DNA of 64,000 nt from Cyathus striatus (GCA_025738555.1 JAOVFP010000002.1:4154001-4218000); one strand, 5' to 3'. Numbered from the stretch's first letter, positions 14,431 to 26,911 are shown. Numbers and translations are program-made. Notes: generated from the letters alone by a model not told the origin.

Positions 14431-16632
14431 ATGGAGGACCCAGCCTGGAAGAAACTCAAGCTCTCCCTTGAAAGGCCCTACAAAGATGACGACGGGAATC
14501 CTATTCCTACTCTGGAGGATATCACACCTTCCGGTGAGCATGTATATGAAACGTATGGCTTTCTAATGTCACATAGGGAATGCCATCTAATTATGGCTTG
14601 TTAGGAAAGAGAGCTCTTCAGCGAAGCTACGCAAGGACCTAAAGCGAATATTCAACGAACGTGGTGCTGATTTTTTTGAGCGAAATTCTACGTTACATGG
14701 ACAAGAATGCCAATCTCAAGGTGACAATGACTCAAAGGCCCCAGGTGTTGAGACCGAGGAAAATGTGGACGAGACGGATGAGAACGATATTAAACCTATG
14801 TCGATGGAAGAACTACATAGAATGCGAACAGAGGTTTTCCCCCACTTGTCGTGAGTGCACAATTCGTAGCTTATTCGTGTTATCCCAAAGTCAAAACCAG
14901 CGTAGCGTATGGTGAGATGACCCATGCAAGGGAACTTTTATCTTCGTTGTTATCTTCGGGCCCAGCAAGTGCCACTGATAGTGGGACAGCAGCAGTCACT
15001 CAAATCTCTGCTACAATGGTCACTAAGCCATCCCCCATCGCATCTGTTCAGGCATTCAACAGGCAACTGACGATTGGGAGTAAAGATGAAGCCCTTCGGA
15101 AGGCTTCTATGCTATTTAAACGAGCAGCTGAAGGGATGGAAAGGGGGCAAATCCGCGGTGAAAAGTATTGGGTTGATGCACTCAAAATCAGAAGAGCCAA
15201 CTGGGGACTCATACCAGCTCCTCTGCCTGCTGGATCTGCAACCGGAAAAGGTGCAGATAAATCATCTAAGGACTTTCTTGTCTCCTTTGCACTAGAAGAA
15301 TGTATGTTCCTTTTCTTTCGTGTGGAGAAGAGTTGACCGTACGCAATCAGCGCCTGCCTTGTTTCGACGCAAGGCAATTGCTCAAATGGCTGGTTACAAA
15401 ACCACTTCATCAGATCTCACATTTCCATACCGAGACCGTTCTCGACTCCGTGTACATATAATTTCGTCAGATAGCACCGACAACCAAGCGCGCTCTACGA
15501 ATATCGAAGTCAAATCCAACCAGACCACGCTCGACGCTACGATTCGTGCAGCACAAGAAGAAATTGTCGATCAAGAAATATTTGCGCTTATTGTCAAAGA
15601 AGCTGGGTCTTTTTCCGGTGTGCCAGCACGCGTCTCAGAACGACTGGTTGTCATAGAAGCCGCCCCTGGGGTCGAGATAAAATTTGAATTGGTGAGTGTG
15701 TCTTATGCACTACTAAAATTGTTTTACAATCATACCAGTCTGCGGTGGATGTCCCGTCCTGTGGCAGTACAGAACAATCAGCTCAACTTTGCAGTCTGGT
15801 ATATCAGTCTCTTCACATCCTACTTTCTCGAAGGCATAATCATAACAAGCAAGAAAGATTGGGGAGCGGTGGGCTTCCATCCTCTAAAACAACATCAACA
15901 CCAGCAGATGCCCAACCACCTATACTGAAGCCAATAATAAACATAATACAGTATCAAGTCTTCTGCAAACGCATTGAATCAGAAATTGCCAACGCGGCGA
16001 GGGCATTAACTAGAGCTGGCGTTCCATCCAATTTTTCTTTTACCCCAATTGGGGAAACCGGATTGGAAATCATCAAAATAGTTTCTGAGTATGGAAATGA
16101 AGCTGTAGGTGGTGAAGCAGTTTTAAGGATTGACCATCGGTAAGTCTGACTTTTGTTAGTTTTGATAAACATATTTAACCAGTAGTAGTCACACAGTTCG
16201 GTTCACTTTTATGTCGCCATCGACGTTGACTGCGCACCTATCACAGGCTACCTTAAACGTTTCCACAATTTCTCAACTCTCCCAACTACTTATGGATGAA
16301 ATAGAGAAATGTCTCCTGCAACGAATATGCGAACTTGGCCGACAATTGTCCGATTGCGTCGATGGTACATGGTTTATTGACCTTAATCGCTGCGTGGGTC
16401 GATGGGAGGGCTGCGTAGTGTAAGTCGCCATCCAGCTTATTACTAACATGAATTTATTACACTGTATAGAAATTTCCGAATCTTCTACGGGAAGGGGCTT
16501 GCAATCGATTGCTCCGCTTTTCGACTTCACGTTATGAGTGGAAAACAAGGACATATGGAAACATATTCCACGCAGACACTAGCACTCTTATCCTGGGCTG
16601 AAAAAATCATTCGACAGGCTATGATTCCATAA
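14431..16632 (+). CDS. MED17: Mediator head subunit 17
   Basis: A subunit of the Mediator head module that bridges gene-specific activators to RNA polymerase II (yeast Srb4). The N-terminus is the family hallmark, KLSLERPYKDDDGNPIPTL. The conserved core follows: FNRQLTIGSKDEALRKAS, GMERGQIRGEKYW and LKIRRANWGLIPAPLP, then ALFRRKAIAQMAGYK and the C-terminal region with LAVWY-like and FRIFYGKGLAIDCSAF strands. It ends LSWAEKIIRQAMIP. Several introns of about 50 nt interrupt the gene; exon 1 ends near 14533. It is divergent from the Zn2Cys6 gene and convergent with RPL5 across 152 bp. Start and stop are secure, internal splice sites approximate. Confidence 0.9.
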
Positions 16633-16784
16633 TTATTATCATATTGTTGTAGCACAACTTGCATATTTAATATTGAGAAGTCTGTCATAATAGCATGAGC
16701 CATGGACATACGCATAAATTGAAGGTAATAGCGTATTTTTGAGTGAGTAGTACAGTAAAGTCAAAGAACAAGATATGGCGGTCT

Positions 16785-17911
16785 CTAATCCTCTTCCTCA
16801 TCCTCTCCAGCACCTGCCTTGAACTTCTCAATCTTCTCGGCGATACGGGCTTGGCGTTCTGCGTAAGTGAGACGGTTTGTCTTGTACTTAAGTGATTCAG
16901 CCTTCCAGTCCTTGCTCTTCTCAGTTGGCTTGAAAGTAGGATCTTCACGAATAGCAGCATGTGCATTGCTATAGATCTCTTCGATATCCTCGGAGCCTAC
17001 GCCGTCAGCAAGATATGTAGCAAACTGTTTCTTGAAGCTATAGGTTTCATCATAATCAGAACAGCGAATTAAATCAAAGTTAAGGAATTATACCGTTCGT
17101 CATCTTCCTCCTCCAAGCTTTCCATGTACTCAGCAACATGACCACCATAGATGTACTTCTTCAATACTTCAGCATCCAGCTCCTTGCTTTCGGGGTCGTA
17201 ACCAGGGAATCGCTTATCAGAGTGAGGAATGAAGATTCCACCATCACTGGCGCCCTTCATCGCTCCGAAAACTCTTGAACCAGTCGACGTGCGCTTGAGA
17301 CCGACATCCAGGAAGCATTTGAAAGGGCGTGGAGCATCTTCCTCATCAAGAACCTCGGTAAGGACAAGCGTCCCGTCAGGTTCGGTGACACCCTCATACT
17401 TCTCGGCAAGACCAAGCTTCACGAGAGCACGGCGGGCGCAAAGCAAGCCAGTTGCATAAGCTGTCGAGAGTCAGCGTCCCGAGATAAATAAAAATCAAAT
17501 ATAACGGTGCTTTACCTGCTGCCCAGTTGGTGAGGCCGTGATTTATACCATAACGAGGAAGCTCCCTCGACTGTGCAGCAGTCAACACGAAGTCGCCTTG
17601 CAGACGCGCGTAAACGATTTGGACAATGATATCCCTGTTGGTGAAGCGAACAACGAGACGGTACTTGGGTGCATTGCTAACCACAAATAATAAGAATTTA
17701 CAACTGTGGAGAGAGATGATGTCGCCGTACTATTTGTTCTTTGCCTGTGTTACCAGCCTCTTGCGAGCATAGTCTGTCCCAACATCAGCTCCGTAGAGTG
17801 GGACACACGAAAGAGGAACTCACAATCAGTCTTCCCCTCTCTACGTCTGCGGTACTTCACCTGGAAACGCGAGAAGTAGGCGTCGGACTTGACCTTCTTG
17901 ACGAACGGCAT
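16785..17911 (-). CDS. RPL5: 60S ribosomal protein L5 (uL18)
   Basis: A large-subunit ribosomal protein that binds 5S rRNA and forms the 5S RNP with uL5. The start is diagnostic: [17 protein letters not shown] followed by [19 protein letters not shown]. Then come [74 protein letters not shown] and [18 protein letters not shown]. The end is acidic ([10 protein letters not shown]). There are about five introns. Full length for the family. The ATG is immediately preceded by a CAG splice acceptor, so the 5' UTR contains an intron. Confidence 0.97.
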
Positions 17912-18067
17912 CTGCAACTAAGGATCAGGATACGTTACTTGGGTGCGTTATCCAGAAGACTCGGGTTGCATCCGACTGATCTTTTTTGCAAAAATGACCC
18001 AGAAGTTGTTGGGCATATTGCAAGGGGTCCCGAGGCTTCCAGGACGTAGAAAAAGACTAAAGCTCAC
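17912..18067 (-). other. Predicted 5' UTR intron of RPL5
   Basis: Read on the minus strand, a good donor (AAG|GTGAGCT at 18067) is followed 156 nt later by TTGCAG ending at 17912, directly abutting the RPL5 ATG. It is about three times longer than the other introns in the window. No upstream ORF is needed, so it would lie wholly in the 5' UTR, which is common for ribosomal protein genes. Confidence 0.6.
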
Positions 18068-18260
18068 CTTGAAGAGAGAGACGAGGGGGGTTGGGGGACG
18101 ACGAGTAGGATGGGTAGATTCTGTAGTTGGCGCTGTTACTTTCCTAATACGGGGTGTTTTCTCACAGTAGTATGTGACCGTGTGTCACGTCAGATGAATC
18201 ATGGCCCATTGCCCTTGTTCTTCGTTCTCCACTACCACCGCTCGACTACTCTTAATCGCA

Positions 18261-19061
18261 ATGGATCAGTATTCAAACCAGCAGTATGCCCAACAAGCAT
18301 CCTACGATGTTAATCCTTATTATAAGCCTTACCAGGGTCCCTCATTCCCACTTCCAGGCTCCTCTTCTCATAGTGCCCCCGTTCCAGCAAATGCCTACGA
18401 GTATGATGTTGGCATCCTTGCCCAACAGAGTGTATATGTACCGGGCGCTATGATTGACAAGCGAGGAGGTGCCGGCGGAAAGCTGGCGAAGGGGGGCAAG
18501 CGGACAACTGTCTTGCGCAAGGGTGCAGGCAAGGTATGGGAGGACCAGACGCTATTGGAATGGAATCCTTGTACGTAGGTTTCGCTTATCTTTACGTTCC
18601 TTGCAACTCATGTTCTTTCTCTAGCGTGGTTCAGGCTCTTTGTTGGCGACCTCAGTAACGATGTCTCTGACGATGTTCTTTCGAATGCGTTCAACAAATA
18701 TCCGTCATTCCAGAAGGCTCGCGTGATCAGGGACCGTCTTAGCCAGAAGGTGTGTTCAATTGTAGAACGCATACATAATAATAGTGCTGAGAAAGTGGTA
18801 TACAGGCCAAGTATGGGTTCGTTGCATTCTCGGATCCCGAAGATTTCTTGAAGGCTTGGAAAGAGATGGACGGTGGGTTGCTATATGTGTTCGTGGTAAT
18901 TGCATTACATGCTGATTGATGGTACAGGCAAATACGTGGGGAACCGGCCGATAAGGTTAAAGAAGGCGGATAGCACTGCAATTCGCCCAGTGGAGATTGG
19001 ACATCGAAAGGCAAAGCAGTTGGAGATGGAATTGAAGAAGAACAGACGTAAACCCTACTAA
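18261..19061 (+). CDS. RBM42-like RRM RNA-binding protein
   Basis: An N-terminal Tyr/Gln/Pro-rich segment (MDQYSNQQYAQQASYDVNPY) precedes a single C-terminal RRM. RNP2 is FRLFVGDLSND, and RNP1 is KYGFVAFSD, after a helix (DDVLSNAFNKYPSFQKARVI). IRLKKADST completes the domain, and a basic tail ends KKNRRKPY. A single C-terminal RRM preceded by WEDQTLLEWNPSWFRLFVG is the RBM42 arrangement, a family linked to mRNA binding and splicing. Introns fall at about 18571-18624, 18750-18805 and 18873-18927. An upstream in-frame ATG at 18201 would add 20 residues; 18261 is preferred because the residues after it resemble the family N-terminus. Confidence 0.85.
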
Positions 19062-19316
19062 GTATAGAGGCTTGGAGTATATTTTGTTGTTGTAGACTAT
19101 AGCGTAGGCTGTTGAACAGGCCTAATTTGAAAATTAGATAGTTTGGTGTAATCTTTGTGTGTGACTTGTGACGTTGCTCGCAGCATAGGCGCTGCATTCC
19201 GTTCCTTTCCACCTTGACTCGAGTCGTATTTCTTAAACTTCAAAGCTTCAAGCTTCAGCTTCAGCTTCAACGTTCAACGTAACTCTGAGTCGATTTAGCC
19301 CCAGCTCATTGCTGCT

Positions 19317-20895
19317 ATGGCATCCAGCGACCTGCTCAAACAGATCCAAGCCGGAAAGAGGCTGAAGAAGGCAGAAACTAATGACCGCAGTGCTCCTGCT
19401 ATCGATGCCTCCAAAGGCGGCGGAGCTATGGCTGGCGCCTCCAGAGCGCCGTCGATTCCCTCAGGTGCCCCTGGTATTCCTGGTGCGGGGGCTGTTGGGC
19501 CTCCTCAGCTGGCTGGCCTTTTCGCAGGTGGCATGCCCAAGTTGAAACCCGCAGGTCAGTCAAGCTTAGGTGCGTTGTGAGCTTGGTATAGTCCTGGCCG
19601 ACATGTACATATAATTATTGTCATAGGAAAGCCTCCAGCCCTAGGAAAGCCCCCTTCAGTTCCAAAGCCCACTCCTCCTCCTGGCGCTCCTCCTTCAGCT
19701 CGCGCCTCTCCCGCTGCTCCTCCCTACAGATCTGTACCATCACCATCACCTGCGCCTCCGACGATTCCTTCTAGAGCACCTCCCACACTGCCGTCTCGTG
19801 CGCCTCCCACATTGGCGTCTAGGCAACCTCCTTCGCCTGCAGCCCCGAAACCCCCTACCAGAACTCCCCCTTCTAAACCTTCGCATGCACCACCTGTCAT
19901 ACCGTCACGATCCGCACCAGCTGTACCGTCCCGCCCTGTACCTCCGCCAGGCAATGCACCCGCACCACCCGCTCGTGCTCCGCCGCCACCAATTCGCACC
20001 GCAACCCCAACCGCACTACCTTCTCGCGCGCCGCCAGTTCGTCCTTCAAGTCCTCCTGCACCGCCTGCTCGTGCGCCGCCGCCACCGATCCGCACCGCAA
20101 CCCCACCCGCACCACCTGCTCGCGCGCCGCCACCACCGACTCGTACCGCAAGCCCTCCTGCACCACCTGCTCGCGCGCCGCCAGTACGTCCCTCAAGTCC
20201 GCCCGCTCGATCTGCACCAGCAACGCCTCTGCGCTCAGCTCCTCCCGTACCTTCCCGTAGCGACTCTCCTGCTAAAGCGGCCCATGCGCATCTACGCCCA
20301 GTTCCATCAGTACCTCCGCGTCCCCAATCTGCTGGTGTGGGTTCGACAGGAAGACCTCTATCGGCTGCTCCCGCGAGGACACCGCCACCACCACCGCCTG
20401 CGAGACCGTCGAGTGTGGTAAGTACATCACCAGCTAGAGCTCCTCCACCACCCCCTGGGCGAAAACCACCTCTTGGTGTACCGCCGGTTGCGCCTCGTGT
20501 ACGAGCATTGTCTGAGGCGGAACATTTGGAATCGCGAACGTCTTCGCCAGAGATGAGATCACGAACACCATCGAGTTTGGCTGCCCCAGAGCCTGCACGT
20601 GCGCGGACGATATCAGCCAGCTCGGCTATTCCTCCCAGGCGAACTGTTATGGCTCCCAGTGACGAGTCCAGACCGGCCGCTCCTGCTCCACGTCGTAAAA
20701 GTGAGAAATCCATTTATTCGTGTATGTAGCAGTACAGACTAATGTACAAAAACAGTACCATCGCCCCCTCCGAATGCTGGAGCACACACATTTCCGGTGA
20801 TAGACTTTCCGCCTCCGCGAACGTTCCAGGGATCGAGTAAGCAATACGGAAGCGGGAGCCAGCGCGGAAGTCAGTTTGATTTAGGAATGTTGTAA
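19317..20895 (+). CDS. VRP1: Verprolin / WASP-interacting protein
   Basis: An actin-regulating scaffold that binds monomeric actin and WASP (Las17) at cortical patches. The N-terminus carries a WH2-type motif: a helix (SSDLLKQIQAGKRLKKA) followed by a basic Thr/Asn linker. The bulk (19627-20700) is polyproline with recurrent APPPP, SRAPP and PARAPP repeats, the profilin/SH3 ligand region. The C-terminus holds the WASP-binding style sequence FPVIDFPPPRTFQ and ends SQFDLGML. There are three exons: intron 1 is 19570-19626; intron 2 starts at GTGAGAAA near 20700 and ends AACAG near 20756. The strongly biased composition leaves long spurious ORFs on the opposite strand. Confidence 0.88.
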
Positions 20896-21270
20896 ATGAA
20901 AGTGAAATGGTAATGATATCATTGTGTCAGTTGTGGGAAGAAGTGCCAGCAATGTAGACTAACAGCGAGACATGTGCAATGAGCATACGTGTCAGCGCCA
21001 ACGAGGCGAGAGATTGAGTTGATACTGTATTGGTGGTACAAGGTTACACAATTGCTGGAGCGTGGTGGACGACGGAGAATTGTTGGGGTAGAGAGGGATA
21101 AACGGAGCATTAATTAAGATTGAATAAGTGAAAATAAGTGAGGACGAGCAGTAGTCAGCTTCGGTGTTGAAATTGATGGCTGATTTGGAAGTGACACGTC
21201 AGTTTATTATTCCGTTAGCAGATATAAGCGCGTCCGTCCTCTCTTTCCCTCATTCCTCCTTCCTCCTCCA
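20896..21270. promoter_or_regulatory. Intergenic region upstream of PDI1
   Basis: 375 bp between the VRP1 stop and the PDI1 ATG. It holds the UPRE-like motif listed separately and an AT-rich GATATAAG stretch near 21220, about 50 bp before the ATG, which may act as a TATA element. Nothing else is recognisable. Confidence 0.5.
21194..21201 (-). promoter_or_regulatory. UPRE-like motif in PDI1 promoter
   Basis: The plus strand reads ACACGTCA, i.e. TGACGTGT on the minus strand, 70 bp upstream of the PDI1 start. This matches seven of eight positions of the unfolded-protein-response element TGACGTGR recognised by Hac1/XBP1-type bZIP factors (Cib1 in Ustilago). PDI genes are classic targets of that response, so the placement is sensible, but one short motif is weak evidence. 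Confidence 0.4.
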
Positions 21271-23039
21271 ATGCGTCTCTCCGCATCCCTTTCTCTGCTG
21301 GCTCTTGCCGCGTCCGCCCTTGCTGATGCTGCCTCCGATGTCATCAGTCTCTCATCTTCCAGCTTTGAGGCTTCCGTCGCTCCGGAGTCTCTCATGTTGG
21401 TAGAGTTCTTTGCTCCCTGGTATGTCCCTCCTTCTCTCATCCCTTCGCCTTTCGTCCTCACTATTGCTCTTATAGGTGCGGCCACTGCAAAGCGCTTGCT
21501 CCTCACTACGAAGAGGCGGCCACCGCTCTGAAGGAGAAGAACATCAAGCTCGCCAAGGTTGACTGTGTTGACGAGGCCGATCTCTGCCAAGAAAAGGGCG
21601 TCCAGGGATACCCGTATGTCCCTTTCCACATCCTATACTTCCTTTGGTTCTGATCTTCCTTCAGCACCTTAAAAGTGTACAGAAATGGAGTTGCCTCCGA
21701 TTATACTGGTCCCCGCAAGGCCGACGGAATCATCAGCTACATGATCAAGTATGTCTTTCTTTGTTGGCTCGCCAGCACCAATCTAACAGTCTGACTACCT
21801 TTTCTGAAAGACAATCATTACCCGCCGTTTCCAAAGTCACTTCCGCAAATCACGACGAATTCCAAAAGGCTGACAAGATCGTCGCCGTGGCCTATCTGGC
21901 TTCTTCAACAGATGCTCCTGCTTCAGAATTTAGCAAGGCTGCTGAGGCTCATCGTGATGACTATTTGTTTGGTATTACCATTGATGAAGAAGCCATCAAG
22001 GCCGCCGGCGTCACTCCCCCTGCTATTGTTGTCTACCGCAGCTTCGATGAATCCAAGTCCGAATATCCTTACCCGGCTTCCTCTGCCACCCTTAAGGATC
22101 TCGAGGAATGGATAAAGGAACTTGCTATCCCTGTTCTTGACGAAGTCAATGGCGAGAACTATGCTATCTACGCACAGAGCTCCAAACCCTTGGCCTACCT
22201 TTTCATCGACCCTTCTCATGAGGACAAGGAGAAGCATCTCGCTACCCTTCGTCCCGTTGCCCAAAAGTACAAGTCTAAAATGAACTTTGTTTGGATCGAC
22301 GCCATCAAGTTTGGTGACCACGCCAAGGCTCTTAACCTTGCCGGCAGCGACTGGCCTTCGTTTGTCATTCAGAATGTTGAGAAGCAGCTTAAGTATCCCT
22401 TCGATGAGTCCAAGGATGTCACTACTGAAGGTGCTGCCGATTGGGTTGAACAGTACCTTGCGGGAAAAATCCAGCCTCAGCTCAAGAGCCAACCAATTCC
22501 GGAGACCCAGGATGAAAGCGTTTATACCCTTGTCGGTAAGAACTTCGAAGACGTTGTTTACGATGACAGCAAAGACGTGTTTGTTGAATTTTATGCTTCA
22601 TGGTAGGGAGTTCCTTTTATTTCGAATTTAATGTCTTCCTTACCCATGGTTATAGGTGTGGTCACTGCAAGCGTCTGAAGCCAATATGGGAGACACTCGG
22701 TGACAAATATGCCGCAATCAAAGATCGTCTCGTTATGTATGTTTCGTTGTTTCTGTCAGCTGTTGTGTTGCTCATTCATCGGTATTTAGTGCTAAGATGG
22801 AGGCTCAGGACAATGACCTTCCTCCGTCTGTTCCTTTCCGTATCCAGGGTTTCCCTACGTTGAAGTTTAAGCCCGCCGGCTCTCGCGAGTTCGTTGATTA
22901 CGAAGGTGATCGCTCATTTGAGTCCCTTGTCTCGTTTGTGGAGGAGCATGCCAAAAACTCCCTCGACATCCCGACTTCTGATGCACAGACACCTTTGAGT
23001 GACTCGAACACAACTGAGACCCATCACGATGAACTTTAG
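21271..23039 (+). CDS. PDI1: Protein disulfide isomerase, ER lumen
   Basis: Oxidises and isomerises disulfides of secretory proteins. It begins with a signal peptide ([20 protein letters not shown]). Thioredoxin domain a follows, with active site [16 protein letters not shown]. The b and b' domains come next (about 21800-22480; b includes [15 protein letters not shown]), then domain a' with [16 protein letters not shown] and the cis-Pro loop [11 protein letters not shown]. The acidic tail ends in the ER retention signal HDEL. This is the canonical a-b-b'-a' architecture at full length. Introns lie at 21420-21475, near 21615-21665, near 21750-21810, at 22603-22655 and near 22737-22790. The first and fourth interrupt the same Trp codon of each active site. 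Confidence 0.96.
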
Positions 23040-23554
23040 GGCATTAATATTAGTATAGCACCTATTTTCTTAAAAAAATTCTAATAAAAATCTTAAGTAT
23101 GAGGAAATGTCTGTATTGCAAGATTTTGACTATCGTTACATCGCACAGTGTAAGTACCTATTAATACAGTCTCAGTGAATGAACCTTATGATACCGTGCT
23201 TCTACAATTGCAAAGATACAATTGACAATATTGAGAGAAGATATGAAAATATTTTGAAACCAAAATTTCTTTATTGTCAAAGGAAGTAACTACTCAGCCT
23301 AGTTGATCTAGTAATAGCATGCATGACTTAAGTATATATAAAACGCAGGGGAATTATACTTATGACGAACCATCTAGGACTTTAAATATAAGTAATCAGA
23401 GAATTACTCCCTCCAGCCTTTTGCTTATTTCGTAGTCACACATCAAGGTTTAGTTGCGTCCTTACGAAAATCACAACAAGGTATAATAATACATGCAGTA
23501 AACAAGGAGAATTACACAAGTTACACGACAAACCTTACTCCCCCATATCATCCG
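23040..23554. other. Convergent intergenic region
   Basis: About 515 bp between the stops of PDI1 (+) and GCP3 (-). AT-rich, with no credible ORF, RNA gene or repeat; presumably 3' UTRs and terminators. Confidence 0.55.
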
Positions 23555-26500
23555 TTACTTCTTTGTTTTGTAGTAATCCGAAAACGAAAGCCGGATTCCT
23601 AAAAAGCGACAGTCCAGATCAGGATGTACTTGCAACTGCTGAACAGTAGATTGTATTTTCTCCCTAAAAGAATGCCCATAGGCTGCAAGCCGTTCCAGTA
23701 ATTCAGATAAATCTTGGTTTTGTACAGGAGTTTCTTTACTTCCAGTAAATACCCCCTATTAAACTCGGTGCTTAGTCGTGCATTGAATGATTTCAATCTA
23801 GCTCCTTACTCTCTCGGTGTCCAGGATCTGATCCCGCCTGGCAGCCTCGGATAAGCAATAGTTATACAGATTATCCTAGGGATTATCATGAACTACTGAA
23901 GATCGTCAGAGAAAGTTATACGTACCGTAGTTTCACGGAACTGGAGTGTAATAGACAAAGCTTCTTTGACTGTATTCAAGACAAAATCCTGCAGATGCAT
24001 TATGCAACCACGAAAGGAATGTAGTAATAATATGATATACCTCCTTTCCTGATTTTGGATGCCATAAGTGGATCTTTTTCGTGACGCGGTCAAGATATGA
24101 ACGATGAGCATCGATCAACGCATCTAAATCGCCTTCTTTCTGACTAAGAAAGTCGATCAAGCTTTTCCAAGAGCATTCTATAACTTCAAGTCGACAATAA
24201 GCTTGTATTTGTCGCGTAAAATGTATCATTTCTGCCATCATCAGACGAATCTTATGCCATCGGGGCTCTAGTTCTAGGGCGGACAGTCACCTGTTAGAAC
24301 ATTTTCGTTGATAGCGAAACTTGTTACCTTGAACGCGCAAGAAAGTTTTGGCACCGCCCGTGATCCTCATCCACCCTCTGTCTAAAGCCATTTCGGCACG
24401 TTTCAATTGCCACAAATGCCTAAATATCTTGAGGTATTTTTCCATAGATTCCGGGTCAAGAACTGTGTCGATCGGAGAATCCACTTTATACTCCAAAGTG
24501 AAAACATCCCAGCCAATTTCACCATGTGAATACTCTAACATGCGAACGTCCAGACGACGCAAAACATCCACCGAATCATGCTGGGCATTGGATGAACGAA
24601 TTGCAGTTTCTAGAGTGGCAGTAAGATTGTGTCGATATAGCGTATTTGCTGGCTTTCCAAGGCTAGGACTATGTATTATGAGTACAACGGACAAGAATGA
24701 TGAAATGATGTTATACCCTAGAGCTTCCATCAAGTGGTCTGAAAAATCGCCATGCCCAAGCATGAGGTAGTTCTTCAAGGCAAAAAGGTGGTCTAACAGT
24801 TTAAACTTATCGATGAACACTTCGAAGAGTCGTTGGCTTGCAATACGATATGCTGCATCAATCGACCTTTCCAACCCTGCTATGTCATTGTATTGTAAAG
24901 CTAATTCCATCAGTGCACCGCGTACACACAATTACAGGCTTGGTCTTACCTCCCTTCATGGTGCTCATTTTTTCCCGGGTAATGACCCAGTCATTGTCGT
25001 GGCAAGTATAACGAATAAAGTTCAAACTTTTCCCGGTGGAAAATATCTACGTGAGACAAATGAGTAAGTTTTAAACCCGAACTGAACATGTGAAATTATA
25101 AACCTTTTTACCAAATGTTTCGCCAACAAACATTGGAAGCATGTCTTTACGAAAGCGATACTTACCTTCCCAAAGTTTTAGTCCGCCTTCTCTAACCGTA
25201 GAGTAATCATCAGCATCGCCATTTAATGCAACTAGTCCACCCTCGTTTCCGGACGTTCCAGACGGAAAACCGTAAGACCCCTTGGCAACGTCTGCATCCA
25301 AGGATACAAAGAACTCGGAAAACGGATCATGGAGCTCTCCATAAAATAACCATTTGTGTAAAGTTGCGAAGAAAGGTCGAGAAACCTTAGCATTACGTTT
25401 ATCGACCGTATTCACTTAAGAGTGATATTTCTTACCTCATCCAAAAGCCGGTCGGTGAATTTCCTTATGAATGGGTCACCATTATCAGTGTAGCTGTGAA
25501 TCAAATTGACTAGTGAACCACCCTGCGCCTCTAATGAATGGGCATCAAAATGCCAATTTTAGACAATTTCGATACTTACCTCGCGCACCTTCTACGCATA
25601 CACTCATCATCCTCAATCGCAATCTCCATTCATTAACCCACACGTCGAGGCGTTGCAGAGACAGAGCAATTTCTTCAAATGTCCGACCATCATAAAGATT
25701 GTTGGAGATGGCGGTATTTGAATCCTCCGTAGTAATCTGCGTTTCAAGGACAGCAACTAATCGGTAATACTCAGTTAATTGCGTTTGGAGATGGTGACAT
25801 AAACTCTGTTCTATCATTCCGACGCCACCTGCACCTTCTCGTTCATGAATGAAAGACTCAACACGATTGCAGAGATATCCCAGCTCTGACAACCGATGTA
25901 TCAAAGCTTTTTTAGGACTTGGTATCTGATGGGCCTCGAGAAGCTAGTAAGAACAGAATGAAAGGAAAACGAACCTAAAACTCACTGCATCGTCCAAAAA
26001 CACAATTCCCTTGTCTTTATCATTCTGTTCCGCAAACCTGATATACTTTCCTGAGATGCCTTGAAGGAGATATAGAGTGTCTCGTAAGAGAAGCTTCTCG
26101 GGTATGTGTGCGCAGTCTAAGGCGATAACAAGTCAATTTTCAAGATCCTTGCAATACGTTTGGACGTGCCTCTGGAATATCTGTATTCTCTCAGTAAGCT
26201 TGCCCGCGATTTTCCCGCCTTCCCAACATCTTTTGTTGCATGCGGTAATGAGCTAGGCACTTTCCGTTCAGGAAACGGCGGAACCCTTAATGTAGGAAGT
26301 GTTGCGGATTTTGGACGCGATTCACTGAAAGCCAGCGCATGAAGAAACTGGATTGATTCATTGTTTCTTGACAGAGCAGACTTCGCAGGTCAAACTTAGA
26401 AAAGAAGGATAGGTATATAATTGAGGATGTACCTCATCGAGAAGCCGTGAAAGTAAGTTGGTGAACTTAAGAGCACGGGAACCGTCAGGAGATTGATGTA

Positions 26501-26787
26501 GTACTGATGCAAAAATCGTCAGACGTTGCAAGAAACACGATGTGGTAGCAAACATACATTGTCTGCGCAGTACATCCGTTAAGTGACCAAGATCAGAATC
26601 ATGAGCCTGTCCGATATTACTGCAATGACTGTTAACCAGTGCTTGTTTGATTGAACGATAAGTGAAACGACCTGTTAAGGATTTCTTGACATAAACTAGA
26701 TAGGTCCCTTTTCAAATCACTGTTTGTCCTTGTAGATGGCACTAGAGTTATGATAAGAGAGTCAATGCTGGTGGTTACATGCGACAT
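23555..26787 (-). CDS. SPC98: Gamma-tubulin complex component 3 (Spc98/Alp6)
   Basis: A structural subunit of the gamma-tubulin ring complex that nucleates microtubules at the spindle pole body. Exon 1 begins MSHVTTSIDSLIITLVPS; an intron brings NIGQAHDSDLGHLTDVLRRQ and then LLHQSPDGSRALKFTNLLSR. Family landmarks are LRDTLYLLQGISGKYIRF, ALIHRLSELGYLCNRVESF, a GRIP1 region ending WLFYGELHDPFSEFFV, then LKLWEGKYRFRKDMLPMFV and GKSLNFIRYTC. The GRIP2 region contains ALKNYLMLGHGDFSDHLME and NWDVFTLEYKVDSPIDTVL-like sequence. It ends LSFSDYYKTKK. The pairing of EGKYRFRKDMLP with the GKSLNF motif fits GCP3 better than GCP2. About ten short introns. The 5' end lies only 124 bp from a transposon but looks intact. 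Confidence 0.88.
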
Positions 26788-26911
26788 AGTTCACGAAGAG
26801 GTCGTAGTATACTACTATAACCATACGCGACGTAACGACGTCGATTGGCACCAAGACGCGTTTCTTCACGTGACGCATATTTATTCCCGCTACCTTTTAA
26901 GGTAGTAGGGT

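Noticed and set aside
17912..18067. snoRNA inside the RPL5 leader intron
   Set aside because: No paired C (RUGAUGA) and D (CUGA) boxes or H/ACA hairpins could be recognised.
19724..20713. 329-residue Gly/Ala/Arg-rich ORF on the minus strand
   Set aside because: It is the antisense of the verprolin polyproline region; the composition mirrors the repeats and there is no domain.
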